Positions 8,334 to 14,721 of a stretch of DNA of 22,977 bases are shown here, piece by piece (the first letter of the stretch is position 1; each line of letters opens with the position of its first letter). Below the pieces are notes generated by a model. The model searched no databases, had not been told where the DNA came from, and saw only the letters and a program-made list of their open reading frames with translations. The stretch is from NCBI GenBank assembly GCA_049965775.1, contig JBMFVX010000040.1, forward strand, positions 1 to 22,977. The letters run 5' to 3'. The position numbers and the translations under genes were made by a program. The stretch is from JABEVB01 sp049965775 (lineage in GTDB: Bacteria; Planctomycetota; Phycisphaerae; WQYP01).

Positions 8334-8720
8334 ATGAAAAAATCGTTGTTTATGTGGCTGGCCATTGGCTCTTTCGGCTTTGTCGGCGCGCTGGCCCGCT
8401 ATGGCATCGGCCGGCTTTTTGGCCGTTACTCGGCGCTTTTTCCTTTTGGAACTTTTTTTATCAATATCACCGGCTCATTCTTTTTGGGTTGGTTTATGAC
8501 CTGGGCGCAGCCGCGGCTGAATATTCCAGACCCCATCCGCCTGGGCATTGCTGTGGGTTTTGTCGGCGCCTACACCACATTTTCAACCTATATGTTCGAA
8601 TCAGATCGAATGCTTGGCGCCGGCGAAGCGCTTCGCGGCATGGTGTACGTGCTTGGTAGCGTCATGCTCGGAATTTTGGCCGTAAGGCTCGGCGTCATAC
8701 TTGGGCATCGGATGAGTTAG
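8334..8720 (+). CDS. crcB: CrcB/Fluc fluoride channel
   Basis: A 128-residue inner-membrane protein with four hydrophobic helices, the normal size for one Fluc subunit, which works as an antiparallel dimer to let fluoride out of the cell. Diagnostic stretches are GALARYGIGR near the N-terminus, FPFGTFFINITGSFFLG with the conserved Asn and Gly residues of TM2, and GFVGAYTTFSTYMFES in TM3 with the phenylalanines of the fluoride path and the TTFST sodium-site turn. A fluoride riboswitch and terminator sit immediately upstream, giving direct evidence of fluoride control. Only 35 bases separate it from the DUF190 gene, so they are probably co-transcribed. DUF190 proteins are frequent companions of CrcB. 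Confidence 0.97.
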   Translation: MKKSLFMWLAIGSFGFVGALARYGIGRLFGRYSALFPFGTFFINITGSFFLGWFMTWAQPRLNIPDPIRLGIAVGFVGAYTTFSTYMFESDRMLGAGEALRGMVYVLGSVMLGILAVRLGVILGHRMS

Positions 8721-8755
8721 CAATCAAAGTAAACTACGTACGTTAGGTGGTAAAG

Positions 8756-9529
8756 ATGATCGGGGAAAAAGTCCTATTACGACTCTATATGCGAAGTGGG
8801 GATATGTACCATTTTGCCCCAGCGTATGAGCGAGTGGTACAGCAGGCCGCCAAACACAAGCTATCGGGCGTCACCGCATTACGCGGCATCATGGGCTTTG
8901 GCTCGCGGGGGCTGCTACGCCCATCTGATTTTAAGTTCGTCAATGATGCACCCGTTATCTTAGAGGTGGTGGATGAAGGAAGCAAAATATCGCAGTTCCT
9001 GACCGACATATCCGCTAACCTCCTGCATCACGCGACAGCCACACTGGAAAGGGCCGCAGTGGTCATGTACCGTCCTCGCAATCTTGAGTTGCATAATCAA
9101 ATAAGTTTACTCAGTAGTATAAAACCTTTAAGCACCTTACCCGATTTACAGGGAGTACTGCCCATGCATACCGATTCAGTTGGCGTTCTACTGCGCATCT
9201 TCATAGGCGAGTCTGACACGTATAACCACAAGCCGCTGCACGAAGCCATTGTCGCCAAAGCACGCGAGTTGGGCCTTGCCGGCGCCACCGTGCTGCAGGG
9301 CGCCATGGGGTTTGGCGCCAACAGTGTGATGCACACCGATAAAATACTCGTGATGTCATCTGATCTGCCTATTGTGATTGAACTGGTAGACACCCGCGAC
9401 AAAATAGAAAAGCTGCTGCCCGCACTTGACGGCATGGTAGCCGAAGGCATGATCACCATGGAAGAAGTAAAAATCATCGCGTATCGCCATGACCCGGCAG
9501 ACCAGGCACGCAAACAAAGCGGAGGTTGA
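8756..9529 (+). CDS. Tandem DUF190-domain protein of the fluoride operon
   Basis: The protein (257 residues) holds two DUF190 modules, about residues 1-107 and 140-246, joined by a linker. Both modules share the same core: V-L-L-R-(L/I), a histidine- or asparagine-containing E-A/R-V-V helix, then (T/V)-x-L-(R/Q)-G-(I/A)-M-G-F-G, and a (I/V)-I-(E/L)-x-V-D strand. DUF190 proteins resemble small PII-like signalling folds and are commonly linked to crcB; their exact role is unsettled. The ATG at 8756 is chosen over the GTG at 8747 because AGGTGG (8745-8750) is correctly spaced for the ATG. An internal GGGAG (9151-9155) stands eight bases before Met at 9164, precisely where the second module begins. 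Cytosolic; fluoride control is expected from the shared upstream riboswitch. Confidence 0.88.
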   Translation: MIGEKVLLRLYMRSGDMYHFAPAYERVVQQAAKHKLSGVTALRGIMGFGSRGLLRPSDFKFVNDAPVILEVVDEGSKISQFLTDISANLLHHATATLERAAVVMYRPRNLELHNQISLLSSIKPLSTLPDLQGVLPMHTDSVGVLLRIFIGESDTYNHKPLHEAIVAKARELGLAGATVLQGAMGFGANSVMHTDKILVMSSDLPIVIELVDTRDKIEKLLPALDGMVAEGMITMEEVKIIAYRHDPADQARKQSGG

Positions 9530-9533
9530 ACCA

Positions 9534-10490
9534 TTGTATTCAAATAATATCAAGGCCAACGAGACAAAGACTCCGGAGCATACGCTCGGGCCGGCAACGC
9601 TTATTGTTGCCGACCTCAAGCGATGCACCGACTTTTATCATCAAACGATTGGCCTGACCGTGCGCCAATCAGATGGCCAACATACCAGCCTGGGCACCGG
9701 GCAGCAGGAGTTGCTCGTGCTGCGGCACATGCCCCATGCGCCGCCGGCCGGCATTACCACAGGCCTGTACCATATCGCCTTTTTGCTGCCGAGCAGGCAG
9801 TACCTGGCGCGGCAACTTTTGCATTTTGAACGCACCGGCGTGCAACTCTCCGGGGCCGCCGACCATGATGTAAGCGAAGCCCTCTATCTCACCGACCCGG
9901 AAGGCAACGGCTTGGAGATCTATCGCGATCGCCCGCGCGATGAATGGCGATATCCGGGCGGCCACCTGCAAATGGGCACCAAGGCTCTCGATTGGCGGGA
10001 TCTGCTCGCCGCTGCAGATTCGGCTGGACCGTTTACCGGCATGCCTGAAGGCACCCGCCTGGGCCATATTCACCTGCGCGTGAGCGACCTGGCGGCATCT
10101 GAGGCATTTTACCGCGATGTGCTCGGCATGGAGGTGACCGCTCGCTATGGCCGTGACGCGGCATTCTTATCTTACAACGGCTACCACCATCACCTTGGCA
10201 TCAACACCTGGGAGAGCCGCGGGGTGCCACCCGCTCCGATCGGCGCACGCGGGCTGGAGCACTTTTCATTGCGTGTGGCGACGAGCGAAGCATGGGATCG
10301 CCTTCTTTCAAGGGCCGCAGCCTTCAACGCGTTGAAAAGCTTTTCAAATGATTCTGCAACGCTATGCGATCCAAATAACCGGACAATTCAACTTTATCGC
10401 CGTTCGACGTTAGCACGACCAAACCGCGCCGCAGCCAAAGAGCACTTCTCCAAGAGGCGAACAAATTCCGGCTCAAATGGGTTCAGGTAG
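9534..10490 (+). CDS. Two-domain VOC-family ring-cleaving dioxygenase-like protein (CatE-like)
   Basis: A vicinal-oxygen-chelate protein resembling CatE (catechol 2,3-dioxygenase family). Numbering is from the TTG at 9534. The first glyoxalase module spans about 15-130 (VADLKRCTDFYHQTIGL ... DPEGNGLEIYRD). The second spans about 172-290 (LGHIHLRVSDLAASEAFYRDVLGM, YHHHLGINTW, LEHFSLRV). The metal site is expected in the second module, with His178/His180 and His243 or His218-220. The usual carboxylate in 'DP.GN.IEL' is glutamine 286 here (DPNNRTIQLYR). The TTG at 9534 is preferred to the ATG at 9489 because GGAGG (9521-9525) sits eight bases upstream and the longer form would run into the DUF190 gene. 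It starts four bases after that gene's stop, so it is probably part of the fluoride operon. The 3' end overlaps a convergent gene by 97 bases. Confidence 0.8.
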   Translation: MYSNNIKANETKTPEHTLGPATLIVADLKRCTDFYHQTIGLTVRQSDGQHTSLGTGQQELLVLRHMPHAPPAGITTGLYHIAFLLPSRQYLARQLLHFERTGVQLSGAADHDVSEALYLTDPEGNGLEIYRDRPRDEWRYPGGHLQMGTKALDWRDLLAAADSAGPFTGMPEGTRLGHIHLRVSDLAASEAFYRDVLGMEVTARYGRDAAFLSYNGYHHHLGINTWESRGVPPAPIGARGLEHFSLRVATSEAWDRLLSRAAAFNALKSFSNDSATLCDPNNRTIQLYRRSTLARPNRAAAKEHFSKRRTNSGSNGFR

Positions 10491-10657
10491 ATAGCACGGC
10501 GAAGTTCCGTTTCGGCCAAGTTCCACATCTCTCGCTCCAAAAAATAGACCGCCATAAGGGCGTGATCGTATCCAAGATGGCGGCTTGGACGCATCGCCTC
10601 CTCGCGCCGACGATCAAAATCTACTGATGCGGTCATCTTGTTGCGACGCGCTGCCAC
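10394..10657 (-). CDS. Small TPR-like protein, last gene of the Ehr operon
   Basis: An 87-residue basic protein. Residues ~31-70 resemble a single tetratricopeptide repeat unit: HALMAVYFLEREMWNLAETELRRAI, followed by the LNPFEPEFVRLLEKC helix. Single-TPR proteins usually act in protein-protein contacts; no specific partner is visible. The start is GTG at 10657, supported by AGGGAGA six bases upstream, and it begins 12 bases after the stop of the Cys-rich gene. Tight spacing and same strand place it at the 3' end of the operon. The C-terminal 97 bases overlap the convergent CatE-like gene, so one of the two C-termini is under dual coding constraint. A function in assembly of the membrane complex is conceivable but only inferred from position. 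Confidence 0.65.
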   Translation of the reverse strand: MAARRNKMTASVDFDRRREEAMRPSRHLGYDHALMAVYFLEREMWNLAETELRRAIYLNPFEPEFVRLLEKCSLAAARFGRANVERR

Positions 10658-10669
10658 GGCTATTCTCCC

Positions 10670-11341
10670 TTATAAAAGACAATGCAGGTCGCTTGATTCT
10701 GCCAGAATATCGCAGACGCGCTCGAGCACAAGTTCCGATGATTCCGCCCCAGCGGGACGGTCCGACCGATAGTCATCCTGCAGTTGCTGTAACTCACCAC
10801 GCAGCTTTTGGAAATGCCGCTCATGTACAGCGAGCAACACCGCCGCATCATCTTTTGCGGGTTTACAAGCCAATACCGCATGTAAATGGGCAAGACAGAG
10901 GCATGACGATTCGTCCCAACAACTTCTTAGCTCACGGTCACCAGCAAATGCTGCCAGCATATGGCGGGCATTAAACTCCTCATCTCGGTCATTTCGGCAA
11001 AACAGGCAGTCAATGGGAATCTTGCATTTGCGTCGTGCACCAGAGTCTTTGTTCCGAAAAAGCCGTACGACCTGGCGGTCGAACCAGTCCCTTATCAAGA
11101 TGGCTGAAGACTGGCCCTCCTTAAGAGAAAGCAACAACTGCAAATGACGGCGGCACAGTCCTCCATCTTGCCGAAGCGCTGACCGCACACCCGAGTCATT
11201 GACGGATTCCCATAAGAGTTGTCGCATATGCCGCAACGCACACCTCTGAAGCCGGCAGCACACCGGACAACCACCGTCATCGAATGCTTCGCGCAGAGCC
11301 ATAAAATCCAGATGTTTGGCACATGTCCTTAGATTCAGCAT
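10670..11341 (-). CDS. Cys-rich protein with duplicated CxxC...CxxH modules (DUF6062-like)
   Basis: A 223-residue soluble protein with no signal peptide. Two similar modules can be seen: C25-P-V-C28 with C63-R-R-H66, and C112-L-F-C115 with C149-L-A-H152. Spacing within each is almost identical (34 and 33 residues), implying an internal duplication, and each could hold one zinc ion or another metal. Between the pairs runs an LLWESVNDSGVRSALRQDGGLCRRH-type stretch that resembles, from memory, DUF6062 proteins; this family call is tentative. The ATG at 11341 has AAGGAAA upstream and starts nine bases after the previous stop. Given its place in an operon for an iron-sulfur membrane complex, a maturation, metal-delivery or regulatory role is possible, but no known maturation factor (HypA, HycI, NfuA) is recognisable in it. 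Confidence 0.75.
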   Translation of the reverse strand: MLNLRTCAKHLDFMALREAFDDGGCPVCCRLQRCALRHMRQLLWESVNDSGVRSALRQDGGLCRRHLQLLLSLKEGQSSAILIRDWFDRQVVRLFRNKDSGARRKCKIPIDCLFCRNDRDEEFNARHMLAAFAGDRELRSCWDESSCLCLAHLHAVLACKPAKDDAAVLLAVHERHFQKLRGELQQLQDDYRSDRPAGAESSELVLERVCDILAESSDLHCLL

Positions 11342-11350
11342 ACACTTTCC

Positions 11351-11794
11351 TTAAGGTACACCGCGTTTTTGCAACTGTTCTGTAAAGCGCATCATAAGGT
11401 GCAACTGAGCGGCTATCTGATTTGATATTTTTTCCAATGAGTTGGATGCTATCGGAGATAGCTCGCCGAATCGCTTCATAAACTGGGGCTGAAGTTCATA
11501 AACAACATCCTGGCAAGCGGTGATGACGCTCTGCAGTACGTGCAGACCGCCGATCTCAGGATTGGGCACGGCAATACCTTCGGCACGGAGTAAATCGAGC
11601 ATGGCTTGCCGCAACCCCGAAAGCAATTCTGAAAATCGAACAATCGCCTCCGGATCAACATCTGCACGGTACACCTCGAAGGGGGATGGCTGACTATTGG
11701 CCGAGGCTCGTCGAATAGCCGTCGCAAGTGAATAATCTATGTATTGGCATGTTGCCAGAAGACTCCTGCGGTGGTTGTCATTCAATTCCGGCAC
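11351..11794 (-). CDS. Hypothetical all-helical protein
   Basis: Not recognised. The 147-residue product is predicted by eye to be almost entirely helical. It has alternating charged and hydrophobic residues, no membrane segment, no signal peptide and only two cysteines (in ATCQYIDYSL and VITACQDVVYEL). Amphipathic stretches such as VRFSELLSGLRQAMLDLLRAEGI and SNQIAAQLHLMMRFTEQLQ suggest a helical bundle or dimer. The start is GTG at 11794 with AGAGGT upstream, eleven bases after the stop of the HyfB-like gene. Strand and spacing support membership in the operon. It may be an accessory or assembly factor for the membrane complex, on context alone. Confidence 0.7.
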   Translation of the reverse strand: MPELNDNHRRSLLATCQYIDYSLATAIRRASANSQPSPFEVYRADVDPEAIVRFSELLSGLRQAMLDLLRAEGIAVPNPEIGGLHVLQSVITACQDVVYELQPQFMKRFGELSPIASNSLEKISNQIAAQLHLMMRFTEQLQKRGVP

Positions 11795-11805
11795 GTGTTA
11801 AACCT

Positions 11806-13953
11806 CTACCAAAGACGGTTGATCAAAAGTAATGCCAGAAGCACCAGGAACAACCAGGCGGCATATGCATTTACCACTCCGAGGGCATGTATCTTCGCCA
11901 ACAAACATGCGGCGAATCGAGCCGCCTTCGCAATTGGTTTTAGGACGAGGCGATCTACAATGTAGTCCGCATCCAGAGTACGTTGAATAGCGGTGCGGAA
12001 ATGGCCCTCGACAGCCGTGCGGGAATTCTCTCGCTGCTCATGACCAAAAATGGACTTAAAGATCACTCTTACCGGATTGGAAAACCCCGTTGCCGTATAA
12101 GTCATGTCCGAGCTTAAGCGTCGGAGGCCCCCAGCCCAGGGTTCGGCCATACGGATGTTACGACGACTCAGCCCGCGAATCAGAATCCACGTTACCAGGA
12201 TGATGCCCATCAGCATAATCGCCAAATAGAATGTTGACATGGCATATACAACTGGGTTGGATTTCCCGCCTTGATGCAGCACCACCAGACCGCGTGCGGG
12301 AATGATGTGACGCCCAACGCCCGCGCCTATGTTGTGGAAGTCGTGCATAAAACCGGCCGAAAAGCCGCGAGCACCATGCGGGGACGTAAAGAACGGCGGC
12401 ACCAGCGCAGTGGTGGCCAAACGATGCGTCAGGCCGTCAGCAGCCCGGTCTATCATTGGAATCAACAGTGTTGGCCCAAGCCCCAGAGCTATACAAACAA
12501 TAGCAAGCCAAACCATGGCAAAACGGGTTGATTTCCCCGATTCATGAGCCTCCGCCGCACCGACGCTACGGGGCATTCCCAAAAAGCCCATCGCATAAAC
12601 TTTGGCAAAACATGTAACAGCCAAGGCCGCCGTAAGAGCCAGCCCGGTACCACAAAGAGCGAAGATAACTCGGCTGGCGCGAGAGGCGAGTTGCTCACTG
12701 CGTAGAATATTTTGGAGCGTTAACCACTCGGTCACAAATCCATTCAGCGGTGGAATGGCCGAAATCGCCAGAACCCCGATAAGAAATAGTGCTGCCAGAA
12801 CGGGCATACGCCGAAGTAAACCACCGAGTAAATTCAGATCGCGAGTGCCTGCATGCTGATCTATGGCGCCAGCACCTATGAACAATAGTGTTTTGTAACT
12901 GGAGTGGTTAAACATGTGATAAATCGCCACTACATAGGCAATGGCAGCCAGCACAGGCAAGCCCGTAGACGCAAACACCATGGCCATGCCGATATTGGCG
13001 GCGATGATCCCCATATTTTCGATGGAGCTATGGGCCAACATTCGCTTGATATCATCCTCGATGGACGCATACAAGATTCCTATGAGAGCCGATACGGCCC
13101 CCACCATCATTACCACGAGGCCCGGACCGACCATTTGAGCCGGAAATATGATGGCGTCAAATCGCAAAATGCCATAAATGCCAAAATTGAGCAGCGCACC
13201 CGACAGAATTGCCGATATGCTGGCAGGCGCAACCGGGTGTGCCGTAGGCAGCCACGAACTCATAGGCACAAGGCCGGCCTTGACCGAAAATCCAAAAAAA
13301 AGAATCAGAAAGAGCACCCAATGTAAGGGCGCATCCACGAACTTAAGGCCATTGGCAAGCCCATTGAAACCAATATGATTGCCGCTGAGTGCCACCATCC
13401 AGAATAGTGCAACGGTGACCGCGATAATGCCCGCCTCGTTCATGGCCAAAAACAACCAGGCTGCGCGGCGGTTTTCGTCGTGGCGATGCTCTAAGATAAT
13501 TGGAAATGTTGCCAACCCCGACATCAGTCGCCACGCGATTAAAAAGCTCACCACGTCGTCCGCCGTCAGGATCAATAAACATGCTCCAAACAATGCCAAA
13601 AATAATACACCCAACGTGCGGGTGTCGAACTGACCCTCGTAGCGACGGAGGTAATCACCGGAAGACCAGAAGGCTCCCAGGAACGAGATCGCCAGCGGCA
13701 ACATAAATAACCCATCAACCGGATCCAGACTCAGCCGTAATTGCCCCAGAATCGGCAGACGCCATAACCCAAGCACACCCGGATACCGGCCGGAAATAGC
13801 CAAAGCCGCGGCCAGCAACCCCAACGCTGCAGCCGCTCCGCCAAATGCCGCCGTCACCCGCCGGGCATCCTTCGACGAAAGCAGCCCGCAGAGCACCATC
13901 CCGGCAAGCAGAACGATTTGCGCAGCCAGCACCAACATCAGCGGATAGCTCAT
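11806..13953 (-). CDS. hyfB: HyfB-like antiporter-type membrane subunit of an Ehr/hydrogenase-4-like complex
   Basis: The 715-residue polytopic protein belongs to the NuoL/M-MrpA proton-translocating superfamily, closest in layout to HyfB/HycC. About 16 hydrophobic segments are visible, including the final YAAWLFLVLLALLLI helix near the C-terminus after a long soluble loop (~550-680). The core block is present: TM7 FSVKAGLVPMSSWLPTAHP with Lys225, the next helix SAILSGALLNFGIYGILRF, HSSIENMGII, and SAIPPLNGFVTEWLTL. The TM5 glutamate of the usual 'AWE.MS' motif is arginine here (AWRLMS, Arg142). The TM8 lysine seen in many HyfB/NuoM proteins is Asn256. The ATG at 13953 overlaps the stop of the NuoB-like gene by ATGA, and GAGGGG precedes it. 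In hydrogenase-4 complexes this subunit couples redox energy to ion movement; with the altered residues this may differ. Confidence 0.9.
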   Translation of the reverse strand: MSYPLMLVLAAQIVLLAGMVLCGLLSSKDARRVTAAFGGAAAALGLLAAALAISGRYPGVLGLWRLPILGQLRLSLDPVDGLFMLPLAISFLGAFWSSGDYLRRYEGQFDTRTLGVLFLALFGACLLILTADDVVSFLIAWRLMSGLATFPIILEHRHDENRRAAWLFLAMNEAGIIAVTVALFWMVALSGNHIGFNGLANGLKFVDAPLHWVLFLILFFGFSVKAGLVPMSSWLPTAHPVAPASISAILSGALLNFGIYGILRFDAIIFPAQMVGPGLVVMMVGAVSALIGILYASIEDDIKRMLAHSSIENMGIIAANIGMAMVFASTGLPVLAAIAYVVAIYHMFNHSSYKTLLFIGAGAIDQHAGTRDLNLLGGLLRRMPVLAALFLIGVLAISAIPPLNGFVTEWLTLQNILRSEQLASRASRVIFALCGTGLALTAALAVTCFAKVYAMGFLGMPRSVGAAEAHESGKSTRFAMVWLAIVCIALGLGPTLLIPMIDRAADGLTHRLATTALVPPFFTSPHGARGFSAGFMHDFHNIGAGVGRHIIPARGLVVLHQGGKSNPVVYAMSTFYLAIMLMGIILVTWILIRGLSRRNIRMAEPWAGGLRRLSSDMTYTATGFSNPVRVIFKSIFGHEQRENSRTAVEGHFRTAIQRTLDADYIVDRLVLKPIAKAARFAACLLAKIHALGVVNAYAAWLFLVLLALLLINRLW

Positions 13954-14699
13954 GATTTGCCCCTCATAACTTCCTGCAGTGCCTCAGGCTTAAGTTCATC
14001 CTCACGATTGGTGAGAAGCAACAGGGCATGTAATATTGCCAGTGGAGGTGGCGGGCAACCCGGCACCATGACATCCACCGGCAGCACATCAGCGACCCCG
14101 CCGGCACTGACAAAACTAGGCCCGAAAACACAGCCTGAAATGGCGCAACCTCCAACCGCCACGACCCACTTTGGCTCTGGCATCGCCTCATAGGTTTTTT
14201 GCAGCGCTAACCGCATATGGCCCGTGACCGGGCCCGTCACCAGTAAGACATCGGCATGGCGGGGCGTCGGCGTAATAAAAAAGCCCAGCCTGTGCATGTT
14301 ATAATATGGCTTCGAGAGTTGCTTGATCTCTTGAATAACAGCATCACATGAACCGGCATCCACCAGCCGAATATGCAACGAACTCTTAAAGGCTTTTGAC
14401 ATTAATTTACCAGGACGACCTACACGCACAGCCCACCGGTAATCCTTCTGCCAATGCATGCCGCCTTCTGAACACACGCCACAATGAACGCATCTCCCGG
14501 CAGCCACCTCTGCCGTAAGTTGTTGTAGAGATATGGCTTGCGTTGGACATGCGGCAACCACAGCATTGGCGGCATCCGCATTTGTAAATAATGTATTCAC
14601 CGGGCGCCCCGGCGTGTTGCCTGGCGAAGTGTCCACCGAGTGCGGATATGCGGTGGTTCGCACAGGCGAAGTGAGTCCACGTAAAAACCATCCCAACAT
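13950..14699 (-). CDS. Fusion of a single-cluster ferredoxin domain and a NuoB/HyfI-like small subunit with altered cysteines
   Basis: The 249-residue peripheral electron-transfer subunit starts at the ATG at 14699, chosen because AAGGAGA lies nine bases upstream; the frame could extend to 14753, but without support. Residues ~40-90 form a ferredoxin-like part with C51-P followed later by C70-x2-C73-x2-C76, enough for one 4Fe-4S cluster and equivalent to the second half of a 2[4Fe-4S] ferredoxin. Residues ~105-235 match NuoB/HycG: LVDAGSC118, GGC185AISGC190, and PGC215PPPP. Hydrogenase small subunits normally read GSCxxC here; this one has Val121 at the second cysteine but gains an extra Cys190. 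It follows the large-subunit gene by 22 bases and overlaps the HyfB-like gene by ATGA. The fold call is safe; the cluster type is uncertain. Confidence 0.88.
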   Translation of the reverse strand: MLGWFLRGLTSPVRTTAYPHSVDTSPGNTPGRPVNTLFTNADAANAVVAACPTQAISLQQLTAEVAAGRCVHCGVCSEGGMHWQKDYRWAVRVGRPGKLMSKAFKSSLHIRLVDAGSCDAVIQEIKQLSKPYYNMHRLGFFITPTPRHADVLLVTGPVTGHMRLALQKTYEAMPEPKWVVAVGGCAISGCVFGPSFVSAGGVADVLPVDVMVPGCPPPPLAILHALLLLTNREDELKPEALQEVMRGKS

Positions 14700-14721
14700 G
14701 TTGCAGGTCTCCTTGCGGTGC

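Noticed and set aside
9489..9533. ATG at 9489 as start of the CatE-like gene
   Set aside because: It would overlap the DUF190 gene by 41 bases without a ribosome site; the TTG at 9534 has GGAGG at ideal spacing.
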